Assembly: GCF_010183535.1 (NCBI RefSeq)
Contig: NC_071329.1
Span: 682,001-746,000, forward strand
Reading direction: 5' to 3'
From: Caenorhabditis remanei
Taxonomy: Eukaryota > Nematoda > Chromadorea > Rhabditida > Rhabditidae
DNA length: 64,000 bases
The notes beneath the pieces are model-generated. The model was given only the letters and a program-made list of their open reading frames with translations, was not told the DNA's origin and ran no database searches. Both the position numbers and the translations under genes were made by a program. Shown piece by piece: positions 11,836 through 23,207 of this stretch (positions are counted from its first letter, which is position 1; each line of letters starts with the position of its first letter).

Positions 11836-12231
11836 AGCTATATCCTCCTGTATAAATTTATAGCTGGCGCATCTCATTTTCCCAATCTCAATTCCTTTAT
11901 CAGACTGTCAAGTTCTCCACGAAGACCCATGACCCTCATTTATCTCTCCCCCCTCTCCGACAATTTTTTCTCTTTTATCCTTCCCATCTGGAATGCCATC
12001 GTTGCCAATGTTAGTAGTTTCCTCTCCCCCTCCCAATTTGAACATCTTCTTGACTCTGCCATTACCCGGTTTTAATTAATTATCTCATCTGGTCATTTTG
12101 TTAAATACATATTATTCTTTTCTCATTTAATTTGCCTTCTTACGGTTATCTCTTCCCCCTTGCCAACTTGTCTGTCTACCCTCCTTTTTATATGTATTCT
12201 CATTCCCCGTTTCCTATGTATCATGTCATCC
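11836..12231. other. Pyrimidine-rich spacer between two paralogues
   Basis: The plus strand is rich in CT tracts. No gene is supported. Confidence 0.4.
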
Positions 12232-13475
12232 CTATTTTCTACTCGAAACTGTCTCGTGAGGGATCGTTTCTAGTCTTTTGAATCTATATGGTTTCCTTTT
12301 AGTCGCAATAAATTTAAATTTAAAATTGAGGTTTATAGGTTGTGGTGGTGAACCTGTGACGGGAAGAGGGAGCCATGCCTTTCCAACCATTATTAATTCC
12401 GCATCCCGCAAGTACCATACGCTTTCAATTTGATTGTTCTTATCAGGTCTTGCACGGATGATAGTGAGTTCATGCTTTCCGGGTTGATCAAGTCTTATGG
12501 CATCATTTCTGAAAAGTCAATAATATAAAAGTTTAACTAGCACCAGTAGCTCACATAATATGCCCAATGATTGGATGGAAAATTTCCTTTTTATCTGGGT
12601 CATCAATTTTCAGTTTCAACTTCAACTTTAGAGTTGTCCCATTCTTTCCTGTCAACTCAGTCGGGTAAAAAGGGTGGAATTTCCGAATAATCCAAACACT
12701 CAAGATAATAATCGTTCAATTTCGCTCTCGGAACCTTCATTTTCACCCATGTTCCAAGTGGAAGGCTTGGAGAGCCTGAACGCATTTTGATGGTGATGTC
12801 TTGTCCCGGCAAACGCTCTTCACACCAGACATAGAGTAAGTCCTTGTTCTTGTTATCTACCGCGGCAACAATTCCAGTTACAACAACCTCAGGTGGCTCT
12901 TCAGGAACTTCTTTAACTTTTTCCAAAACCCATTCACTATCCCGATTATTCTCAACTTTGATTCTTTTGATTGTCAGGTAATACATACCATCAGCGAATT
13001 CAAGTTTATTGTTGTTGCTGAAAGTTGAATCATAGGGGAATTAATGTTACATTCTGAACTCACTAAATCTTTCCAAAAACAGAGTGATCAATCTCCTCCT
13101 GGTTTTCTTTCAACTTTTGAAGAAGTGTCACTCGAATGATAATTGCCGCATCAGTCCTGTAGATATCCGGAATCACCGAGTACTCCGATGTTTTGAAAGG
13201 AGGTGCATCCGCGTTCTTTGGATTAGGAAAGTACAAATCCGCTTGAGTTTTCGAAAATTTCAAGGACACCCAATCCCCGAGAAGCACGGGGTGTTCAGGA
13301 TTCGTAGTGAGAACACCATCTTTTCCGGGATAGGATTCTTGACACCAAACAAAGAATTGAGTGGGACTCAGCTGAAATGTTCATGATGAATCTTGACAAA
13401 AGACAATAAACTTACTTGTCCAACCACTATTCCGTTGATTGTTTTGTCAGAGTTAGTATCCATGGCAAGATCCAT
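12232..13475 (-). CDS. Two-module gene of an unrecognised family, with a frame break
   Basis: Exons 13475-13416, 13371-13064, 13017-12555 and 12508-12232 follow canonical sites, and the ATG sits one base after TTTTTCAG, a likely trans-splice acceptor. Two similar modules can be read. The first is GIVVGQ...FFVWCQE..PG followed by LLGDWVSLKF; the second is VVVTGIVAA...LLYVWCEERLPG followed by LGTWVKMKV. A C-terminal segment (PGKHELTIIRARPDKNN, YLRDAELIMV) follows. Near 12670 the frame breaks: one strand of reading stops at EIPPFLPD, while a frame shifted by one base continues with HPFYPTELTGKNG into the next exon. One extra base, probably in the CCACCC stretch, explains this. The gene is either a recent pseudogene or carries a sequence error. 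The module does not match a family I can name; beta-rich, OB-like folding is only a guess. Confidence 0.6.
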
Positions 13476-14231
13476 TCTGAAAAATATATATATTGAGATA
13501 CTACAAAACGGGTTGTTGGGCCACCCTGATTTTCATGACTGATGGTCTTTTAAATACTAGAAATTGTGTAAATAATAAATAAAAACTTATTGAACATTTA
13601 ATGGTATTCAAATAACTAAACAAAACCAAAGTAATGCTGGAACCGTTTTATTGCCCTTGATAGTCGTTGTTGAATAATTTTTTGTTTAAACTTTTTGAAT
13701 CTTTTATCGTTTTTTTGTGGAGATTTTAAGATGATCAAAGAACGTGCAGCAAACTATATTCAGAATGATAGTTTTCTATTTGTTTTTCTGATTCATAACT
13801 CTTCAAGGATTGTAAACACAAATGATTAATTTTTAAAAGTTTTTTGTTTGACATACCCAGCAAACTTTGGAATCATGCGACCTAGCTTTTAACACCACTT
13901 GATTGGGGAAAAGAATAAAGTATCGAAAAAGCAAAACGGTGAATGGGGAAAATGGATGTAGAAAACTCTTTTTTCTACTATTCAATAACTTCAAAAAGTG
14001 GTCATTTATTTAAACAAAACAAAGCAAGTTACAAATAAAAAATCAAGTTAATGCAGTATAGACAGAAAAGTTTAAAATAGCGTTTTCGTTGATTTTTATA
14101 AAATATTACAGAAATTCTTTTAGGATTATTGGGCAACGGTTGAGCAAAAATTTGAAAGCGCAATTGAAATCCAGCAAATTTCAACATTCTCATTTCCTGG
14201 AAATCATCGGTCCATCTTCTTATCAATAACC
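13476..14231. other. AT-rich intergenic region
   Basis: No open frame with splice context, no RNA gene and no clear repeat boundary were found. Confidence 0.4.
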
Positions 14232-15673
14232 TTAAACTCCTTTCCAAGCGTGCCGAGCTTGAACATGTAGTACTATTAGGTATAGTGTAGCCGGATTTGT
14301 CATTTTAGCCTTCCCATCTTCAAAATAGACTTCGTCCATTGTAAGTTGTGTCAGCAGATTTTCGATTTCTGCGATGATTTCATCTCTTCGAACAGACCCT
14401 TCGTCCAGTGTGGCCAACTCATCTTCCAACGATTTCTTCTGAATCAAATTTTCAAGATTCTAGGCTCATTCCAGTCTTCAAGGTTCTTGAAGTAATTTGT
14501 AATTGCAGTAATCTCGATGATGCGACCTCTAATATTTACTGCAAGAATCGGAGGATCTATGTTATTACTGGAGTTGTCAGCACTTCTGGAATAAACACAA
14601 ATTTAAGCAGTCTTGTCAAAAATCGGGCTGGCCCAAAATAAAAATATCAAAATAGAACTTACAACAACACAGAATAAAAATACGTGTGTTCCACTGTCAA
14701 TGTCACTAAATCTTTGAAAGTTTCATCCAAATTTAGTTCATTATTGCGTAGAGTCAGGATTCCGAACATGTCGTGTGGACTTCTCTGCCAAGTTTTTAGG
14801 AGCAAATTCAAATCTTGTGGCTCGAATGCTGTTTGGCCAAGTCTGACGATCTGATTATCAGTTAAAGTGAGCAAGTCGTCGATTTGAACCCACTGGGCGT
14901 CATTATACGCGATGGAGGCAAAATTGAATGCCTGAAATTATATTTTGGACCGTCATCTTTCAAAAAAAAAATGTATTTCAAACTCACATTTTTATGTCTA
15001 TAATTTGTTGGAAATGTTGTATTTTTAAATACAAAATTGTTATTTGAATTGTCCATTTCCATAATCTTATCCAAATCGTCGGCCTTCAGTTCACCTCCGT
15101 CAACTGTCACTTTTTTCCAGGTCTTATTTAAAAGAGCATCCATGATGTCATTATTCTTCAAGTCATTCGAATGCAACGTTAGGGAAAATGTTATTTTTGG
15201 AAAAGCCATTTGGATTTTTTCGACTATTTTCATTGTGTTCGACGTTAACTTTTTCTTATTATCAGGCCAAAAATTGGTGAAGATTGATGTCTTGTTATTC
15301 CTGGAATAGAGCGTAGGTTGCATTTTTTTCAACAAAATTCAAATTAGCTCACCAATTAGATATCTGCTTTCTGGAATATTCAATTACTTCTGGAATCGTT
15401 AACACTGCGTTTCCATCCGTAAGATTAACTTCACAGTGGTCTGCTATCTGGGGTCTTGAGCACCTCACGTAGGTATTCATTTTCTTGGAAAGAAGTGCAA
15501 GGGAGATCCTGCAAAACACAATAATGAATGAAAACAGAAACAAAAATTGAAACTCACTGCTCCAAAGGATCCATTAGTTTGATCACTTCATTCATCGCAA
15601 GATGTGGAAGATTTTGAAGAGGAAACGTGGCGTCTTTCCTGTTGAACAACTGAATATGCCACAAGGTGAACAT
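14232..15673 (-). pseudogene. F-box/FBA gene with a 1-b frameshift in the last exon
   Basis: Exons 15673-15558, 15508-15353, 15300-14988, 14931-14663 and 14585-14232. Exon 1 ends in a classic F-box start (FPLQNLPHLAMNEVIKLMD) and exon 2 continues ISLALLSKKMNT. The FBA core follows (NKTSIFTNFWPDNKKKL, AFNFASIAYNDAQWVQIDDL). In the last exon the phrase EPRILK is followed by a missing base relative to the inverted paralogue at 8583-9867, giving a TGA at 14446-14444. The remaining tail (QKKSLEDELATLDEGS) stays open in the shifted frame. The product would lack the C-terminal coiled coil but keep F-box and FBA core, so it might still function in SCF. It is the mirror-image partner of the F-box-less copy. 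Confidence 0.8.
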
Positions 15674-17414
15674 TCTGAAATTATAAGTCTTAAAACTTGA
15701 GAGTTATAGGAAACGGAAAAAGGAAATCAATTGAAAAAATGTATCAAGGGTTTCTCATAGAAAGAGGGTGACAGAGCCTCCGTTTATTTGATTGACCTGC
15801 GGGAGAGGCCTCTGGTCAACAACTGTTGGACATAGGAGAAAGGGAAAACGGTGCCGCACCGATTCCCACCAACGGGGTGTTCTTGAAGACCACTAAAAAG
15901 GGTAAAGGAGAACATAGGCTGTTCAACAGTATCATCTTACCTGGATATATTTTGTGCAAAAAGAATTTCTCAGTGTCCTTGTCACCACAGGAATCTTATG
16001 TATGTACATGTACCATTCTTTCTCAGTAAAAATCGTATTTACAGTACTGACCAAAAGTTGTCAAATTTCGGGTCGATCCGGTTAACATCTTCTACATACA
16101 GTACCGGCCAAAAATATATCATATTTGGCCTTTTTCAGGTAAAAATGCCGAACTATGAGAGTGTACTAGGAAATACTAGGAAGGGTAACAAAGAGCATTT
16201 CAACAGTATCATCTTACCTGGATTTCGTTTGTGCAAAAAGAATTTCTCAGTGTCCAAGCGACCAGTTGTCAGCACAAAAATCTTATGTATGTACATGTAC
16301 CATTCTTTCTCGGTGAAAATCGTATGTACAGTACCGGCCAAAAATATACCATATTTGGTCTTTTTCAGGTAAAAAATGCCCAACTCTGAGAGTGTGTCAT
16401 GGTAAAACTAACTGTCCCACAAAATAACGTCTTATGGGATCGAACAGACCAAGAGTAGAACTCCATTCTTGTAGTTTACAACTTTTTTGTGCGGACACTC
16501 CCTACCAAGTTATCGACATACACTCTCTCAAATGGGCCAATTTTAGCGCAAAATAGTCCGATTTTTGAGCTGTCATCTAAAAATGACTGTAACTCTTTAG
16601 GAAGTGTTCGTACAAAAAGTGGTCAACTACAAAAATGAAGCTCTACTTTTAATCCGCATGTTTCATTGAAACCTACTGGGTGGGACAATCAGAATTACTA
16701 TGACACACCTTTTTTTTGCATTTTCAACTGAGATAGGCAAAATATGATAGATTTTTGGCTGGTAGATTTTTGGCTCGAGCCGAAATTTGACAAATTTCGG
16801 AAGAAAGACGGGTTCATTCTGTTTAGACCGTTCAAATAATTTTAATTCATTTTAACAACTAAAAAATGATTTTATGTCGGGTTTTTCCGAACGATAAGAA
16901 CAATTAAAAGAATATAAGTTTTAAATACACTTTGATTATCTCATTATACATATAACAACTTTTGATATTTAGCTCCAAAACTGCACATTTTCAAATTGGT
17001 GGGTTCTTATATTATCATAATATCGACGGGTTCATTCTGTGCAGAACGTTCAAATTATAAAAATTTAACAACAAAAAAATAAATAATTGACTTTATTTAG
17101 TATTATCTGAAAGATAGAATCAATTAAAAGCATATATGTTTAAAATACACATTCAATTATATACAGATCATAATAATGAGTACATGATTTTTTAGTATAA
17201 TGATAAAGGACAGATATAAATGTGATTGGCTTTAAAACAAATGCTGATAAAAAATATATATCAAAGTGTAGATCTTGTAAGGGACGTCTAAGCAAAAACT
17301 ACCAGTTAGGTAAAAATTGAACTACTGGCTAGCTCGACCTGCAGGGATACTACATTTCAATACACTTTCTACCCACAAAATTAGTTTTCAAGCGAGTGAA
17401 CAGTCTGAAATGCT
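15674..17414. other. Intergenic region with nested MITE fragments
   Basis: 15690-15960 resembles, in inverted form, the region upstream of the 8583 gene, so the duplication extended past the start codon. At 16043, 16090 and 16328 the motif ACAGTAC(C/T)G(G/A)CCAAAA recurs, and 16.33-16.78 kb is a degraded copy of the TA-target MITE family. 16.8-17.4 kb is AT-rich 3' flank shared with 25.24-25.62 kb in inverted orientation. Confidence 0.55.
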
Positions 17415-17825
17415 TCACTTCTTCTCACCGACCTTACGTTTGTGAAAATACGCATTCAGAAGCGCCATAGCAGCAATTTTGGATGTGTTGCGTTGAGCTT
17501 TTCCATTGATATAATATACTTGGTCATTTTCCAGTAAGCTGAGCACCTCTTGAAGTTCAGCAGTTATTTCTTCTCTTTGGGCAGCATTCTCGTCTTCTCC
17601 GGCCAATTCGTCTTCCAACTTTTTCTTTTGCACCAAATTTTTCATAATTCTAGGTTCATCCAACTCTTCATAGTCAGCAAATGACAACATCTGAATTATG
17701 TCACCACAGGCAGCAACCTTTAGAAATGGTAGATCGCGATTTCCAATGTTTTCGGCGCCACTGAAATATACTCTATGAGTAAAACTTGAACATTTAGTAG
17801 AGTACTCACAGAAAATTATAACTGA

Positions 17826-19769
17826 CAAGGGAACCCCAAGACCATGCAAATGCTTTTTTGGCTGAAACTTTCAGGATAGGTTTAGAATGGTCTGAAAAGA
17901 CGTTCCTGAGATTTTTGAAATCCGCCCGACACTTTCAGCCGAGTTATGAGCTCTCAAAGTTTGGCTCAGATTTAACACAGGAAACCTCATTTTCTCACTC
18001 TGAGAAAGTTCCCAAAATATGCCTGTCCTCTAGCTGCCACGTTTTCATCTGGCCGGTTGGCCGAGGGGATGTGCGCTGGGGTGGTAATCAAAGTGTTGGG
18101 GGTTCGTTTCCCCTTTTGGTTTTAATTTTTTTGTTTTTCTTGATAACACTTTTACCACCGTTTTCGACATATTTTGTCTTCTTTTCTTTGTCTTCTAGTT
18201 CAAAATATCACAAAAATTCATATTTCGAAGTTTCAAAAAATTTCATTTTTCCATCAAATCTTCATCTTGCGTCCAGATAGTTAGCCAGGTTTGATTTTTT
18301 GGTCGAAAAATGAAATTTTTTGAAACTTCGAAATATGAATTTTTGTGATATTTTGAACTAGAAAACAAAGAAAAGAAGACAAAATATGTCGAAAACGGTG
18401 GTAAAAGTGTTATCAAGAAAAACAAAAAAATTAAAACCAAAAGGGGAAACGAACCCCCAACACTTTGATTACCACCCCAGCGCACATCCACAGGTCGTCC
18501 GCCACGGACGCAATATGGGCGATATATGGGCCGCGCGTGGACTCAGCACGAATTCGCAGAGGATTGTATGTGGTCCGTATACGGTCCGTTTTGAGTCCGC
18601 GCGCCGACGTAGTCGCTCGCACCGCCAGCCCTCTCCCTACTTCGTTTTCCGGTTGAGATCGTCATTTAACAAAGAAGAATAGAGATAAAATTACTATTTT
18701 ATTAAAAGAAAGATAAAAGGAACATTAAAAATGATAAAATTAAGAAGGAAGACACAACAAATTACTTAGAAATTACAAATTTGTCCGCCAGCCGTGTCCT
18801 TGAAATCCATCGAAATCCAATAGTCGTAGAAGCAATTTCCAGTCGTTGATTTCCGTTTTTCCCTTTGTATTTCTGAAAAAAATAAATTACTTGCTGAATA
18901 AAACATAATTATTCAGTTAACTTACTTTCGAAAATAGTTTCTTCCCTCCGGACGAAAACATATGTCGTGCTTGTGAAAGTAGTTCTGGCCAATTTTATCT
19001 AATTTCCTAACTGAAAAAACTTATTTTGAATATAAAATGCTGAATATTATCACAAACCTTTGAGGAAATCGATGAATTGGTTCCATTTCAGCTATCGTCG
19101 CTTCTTCTCTTTTTGGGGCCAACGGATTGACTGAAAACACAATAATTGTTTTATCATTCACAGTAAAATGCAAGAATTTTTCACGAAAAAATTAATAAGG
19201 AGAAATTTCAATAGAGAAATACATGAAGTAAAGCGAAACTTTAGAAAAATAGGGAAAGAAACGTAAAAACTCCGTAAATGATAAAAAATTATCATTATCC
19301 GAGAGAAGTCCGAGAGCTTCGGAAGAGCTGCTGCATGCCGCGGCCGCGGCCAGCGCGCCCATATACGGTCCGCGCGCGGACGCCTGCCGCCCACTTCCAC
19401 CTCTTTTCCCGAAGTCCACACTGCGTCCATATACAGTCCGCAGCGGACCAAATTTCCGCTGCGGACTCTATATGGACGAAAAATGGGACTGAATCCGCAT
19501 GCGGTCCGCACGCCAACTACCTGTGTCCCCTCGGCCAACCGGCCAGATGAAAACGTGGCAGCTAGAGGACAGGCATATTTTGGGAACTTTCTCAGAGTGA
19601 GAAAATGAGGTTTCCTGTGTTAAATCTGAGCCAAACTCTGAGAGCTCATAACTCGGCTGAAAGTGTCGGGCGGATTTCAAAAATCTCAGGAACGTCTTTT
19701 CAGACCATTCTAAACCTATCCTGAAAGTTTCAGCCAAAAAAGCATTTGCATGGTCTTGGGGTTCCCTTG
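17826..19769. mobile_element. Tc4/Tc5-like inverted-repeat transposon, 1,944 b, non-autonomous
   Basis: Begins CAAGGGAACCCCAAGACC and ends with its reverse complement. The terminal inverted repeats are about 240 b (17826-18070 and 19530-19769) and nearly identical. The flanks are TGA at 17823-17825 and TGA at 19770-19772; the empty site reads CTGAG on the plus strand, which fits the CTNAG target and TNA duplication known for Tc4 and Tc5. No transposase frame is present. The interior has a second palindrome (about 18070-18260 against 18300-18490) and a GC-rich block with repeated TATATGG and GTCCGC phrases on both sides, so the element can fold back at several levels. Confidence 0.85.
18050..18116 (+). 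other. tRNA-Leu/Ser-like segment inside the transposon
   Basis: The stretch has a good A-box-like phrase (TTGGCCGAGGGGAT), then GCGCTGG, and about 35 b later a B-box-like GGGGTTCGTTTCCCC that would form a T arm. Order and spacing resemble a class II tRNA, but the acceptor stem does not close well and no clear anticodon loop is seen. It is probably a tRNA-derived sequence that could carry a pol III promoter, not a working tRNA. The B-box half is repeated in inverted form near 18440-18460. Confidence 0.4.
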
Positions 19770-21095
19770 TGAGATGTTTATATTTCCAGTCAATATTCAA
19801 AGTCACTGAACCATCCAAAACTTTCTCCATATCCAATTCATTATTGCAACATTTGAAGAATTTGAACATGTCGTGCTCACTGCTTTGCCACTTTTTCAGT
19901 AGAAGGCTCAATTCTTCCGACTTGAAATTTGTTGAGCCAAGAATGATAGACGGCTTGTGTTGGACGGCTAGCAAGTCGTCCATTTGAAGCCACGTAGCGT
20001 CTTCATACTCGATAGAAGCAAATTTGAGGGCCTGAAAACAGTTGCTCTGCTCACAATAATGAAAATGTGCTCTATTGTTTACAAAAACACATTTAGAATA
20101 TTTTCCGCTAAACTTGCATAAAACTCGTTCTTCTATATATGCGTTCTTCTAAACTGAGATACCGTAAAACCTCTAAAAGAGGAGCTCCCAGCATAGCCTA
20201 TATAATGCAGTATATCTCAGTTCTCAAAGGAAATATCAAAAAGTTGACAACAGACAAAATGTAGCTGAATACTTATAAAATTTTTCTTCAGTTAGAAAAA
20301 ATTTGATAGCTATCGAGGCAGGTAAGATATTGTGCACCAAACTCTTGCTACTGGGGACATCTCCTATTAGAGGTTTTACGATAGGTGTGATTGAAGCGCG
20401 TTTTGTTAAACTCACATTCACATGCTTATAACCCAATGGAAAAACAATGTTCTTGAATGCAAAAGCCTTTTCCAAATTGTCCATTTCCATGATTTCATCC
20501 AAATCCTCGGTCTTCAGTTCCCCTCCGATGATATTCACTTTCTTCCAGGTCTTATTTTTCAGAGCATCCATGACGTCCTGGTCCTTCAAGTCACTTGAAT
20601 GCAAGGTTAGAGAGAAAACGATTTTCGGGAAGGTCGCTTCAATTTGATCTACCAATTTAATGGTTGTCGATATGAAGCTTTCGGTGGATGCGAATGGGTT
20701 AAAAAACCAAGAGGACTCTTTCTTATTCCTGAAATTATAATTTTATTGTAAGAAAATATGGAGAAAAACCTACCAATCAATAATCTCACTCTTTGAGACT
20801 TTCAGCTTGTTCGGAATCTCAATCACAGCAGATTCATCCGTGAAATTAACTTCAAAGTGGTCTTCTGTAGCTACCGATGTTTTTACACACTCGTTCATTT
20901 TCTTAGATAGCACAGATAAAGAGATACTGAAAACATTTCAGTGGAACGGATTAAAAAAATAGAAAAAGTAACTCACTGCTCCAGAAGATCCATTTGCGTG
21001 ACGACATTGGTAATTGCATTGTCTGGGAGTTGTGGAAGAGGAAATTCAGTTTTCTCTTCGTTTCCCCAGAACGGTATACTTAGAAAAGAGAACAT

Positions 21096-23207
21096 TGAGA
21101 GCCTAGTAACAGAAGACAAACGAAGACGGGGGGAAAGGGAAAAATGGTGAGCCAACTGACCGACGGGGAGTGGTCTTAGCTATAGAGGGAACAATATCCG
21201 CGTGAGAGGAACGATAGAACACAGACAGCTCTTTTAGTCGGTTCTCGACGGGCCGAGAACGGACAACTGGGGGGTCAACATCTGTCGCGCATTTGGATTA
21301 CTTTATTCATCGCAAGACGTGGAAGATTTTGAAAAGGAAACGTGGGGTTTTCCTGTTGATATTCCCCATGGCGAACATTCTGAAATTATAAGTCTCGAAA
21401 TTTGGGAGTTAAAAGGAGAAACATAGGCTATTCAACAATATCTTCTAACCTGGATATCGGTTGTGCGAAAAGAATTTCACAATTTCCGAACATCCTTAAT
21501 GTAATCAGAACCAAGAAAAAACACCAGGATAATCATATTCACCAATTTTGATAGATGGGGTTCCGTTATAATACAGTTTTTACGGTATTTTGATAGTTGG
21601 CTGAAAGCAAAACATTTTACAATGCCGATAATTGTAATTGTAATTGTTTATTACGACTTATCAGTCGTGAAAATAAATTAGAACCAGTACACATAATACA
21701 TAAATAACACGTAGGCAGGGAGGGTAACATAATATTGTGAGGGCGAGTTAAATTATATTGGATGCATTTAAACGAGGTTTCGTTGAGGTGCATTGGATGT
21801 GCTTTTAAGTTGCGTCAAATAAGTTAGAGTACGGTTGAAAAAGAATTTCCTTCGCAGTTTGTTTTTGGGTCGCTTCCAAACGAATCTAGTCTTCGCGCGC
21901 GTGCGATTGTTTTGTGATAGTGTGAAGAAATCGGCTGTATTGAGATCTATTTTGCCACTCATCATATTTTCGATGAGTTTTTTTTTATCTATTTGCAGGC
22001 GCCTGTCTTTCAGAGAAGAGAGCCCGTAGAGTTGGTTGCGCTATATAGAGGTTTTGTAGCCCGGGTCGTTTGGTCTTAAGTATTTGCTCGTGTGCCTACT
22101 GTACAGTCTTCTGGTAAAGGAGTTTTGAACCGATTCAATTAGCTTTTCGTCAGATACTTTTAGGGGGGAGCTTACTAGTGCCATACTCCAGCACTGATAA
22201 ATGTCAGAACACACCCTATCGCGAGCAGAAACTTCTTCCGATTCCTTTTCAATTGAATGGTGGAAACATGTGGAAACATCAGTACTATCCGTTCTGGTTT
22301 AACACGACAAGTGGAACGTTCAGTACCGGCCAAAAAATATATCATATTTGGTTTTTTTCAGTTGAAAATGGTCAACTTTGACACTATGTCACGGTAATGC
22401 TGATTGTCCCATCAAGTAGATTTTTATTGAATCATACAGATTACACATAGATCTCCATTTTTGTAGTTGACAACTTGTACGGACGCTCCCTACCAAGGTA
22501 CGTATCGACAAAGTAATTCCTCTCTCAAATCGACCCATTTCCGTGCAAAATTATGCGACTTTCAAGCTGTCGTATTTAATGACCGTGAAATTTCTTTGAC
22601 GATTGATAACTTTCTAGTATGTGTCCGTACAAAAATTCTGTTAAAAATTCTGTAAAAAATAAAGCTATATCTGCGATCTACACACTCCATAAACAATTGA
22701 TATTGTGAGATAATCAAGGAGGTCGTCTCACACTCACAAAGTTGATCATTTTCAACTAAAAACTGCAAGTTTCACATCCCCCCCCCCCTAGTACTTTAGG
22801 TCTATGTTTTATCTGTAATTTCAACTAAAAAAGTCAAAATATGATATATTTTTGGCAAGCACTGTAATTGGCACCTATTGTGCCGCATCTGCCGACAATT
22901 GACGCGCAAACAATGCCCACTGTGACCTGATTACACCGCCCGACGTCTGAGATTCAAATTGAGCAAGGACATTCTATCTTCCCAGAATCAAAGCTCTTGG
23001 AGTAATAAACTAAAAGTGCAACAGTTGCTGACCCGGAGCTGTACGTTCGTCGAGAGCCGACTAATGTGTTCTATCGTTACACTCGCGCGGATATTGTTCC
23101 CTCTGTAGCTCAGACCCCTCCCCGTCGGCCAGTTGGCTTCTCAGTTATCCTGTTTGTCCGGGTGACCCGTCATCGTTTATCTCCTGTTCCTGTTTCTTAG
23201 GTTCTCA
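21096..23207. other. Spacer between head-to-head F-box genes
   Basis: Both ends are inverted copies of each other (about 21150-21260 against 23036-23150: GGGAACAATATCCGCG and its complement), so the duplicated unit included upstream DNA. The middle holds an AT-rich stretch and the MITE at 22321-22864. No additional gene is supported. Confidence 0.6.
22321..22864. mobile_element. MITE of the CAGTACCGG family, decayed
   Basis: Left end CAGTACCGGCCAAAAAATAT, right end ATATTTTTGGCAAGCACTG. The inner arms (ATCATATTTGG and AAATATGATA) face each other. The flanking TA is not well preserved, so the copy is old or rearranged; a run of nine C lies inside. Confidence 0.6.

Larger units (their letters stand above)
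17415..21095 (-). pseudogene. F-box/FBA gene split by a Tc4/Tc5-like transposon
   Basis: Exons 21095-20977, 20926-20774, 20728-20416, 20031-19770 continuing at 17822-17810, and 17760-17415. The F-box reads EFPLPQLPDNAITNVV, then ISLSVLSKKMNE. FBA features include AFAFKNIVFPLGYKHVN and ALKFASIEYEDATWLQMDDL, and the tail is coiled coil. The fourth exon is cut 13 b before its donor by the element at 17826-19769. Without the element and one target copy, the exons sum to 1,206 b, exactly the length of the inverted paralogue at 23208-25234. The insertion is therefore the only lesion I can see, and it must be recent. With the element present, translation runs into its inverted repeat. Splicing out the element as part of an intron cannot be excluded. 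Confidence 0.8.

Noticed and set aside
18243..18491. Hydrophobic open frames in both strands (17858-18280 and 18243-18491)
   Set aside because: They lie in the inner palindrome of the transposon and mirror each other; the translation reflects T-rich sequence, not a membrane protein.
19158..19550. Arg/Ala-rich frames around 19.2-19.5 kb on both strands
   Set aside because: They come from the GC-rich inner repeat of the same transposon and overlap on opposite strands.
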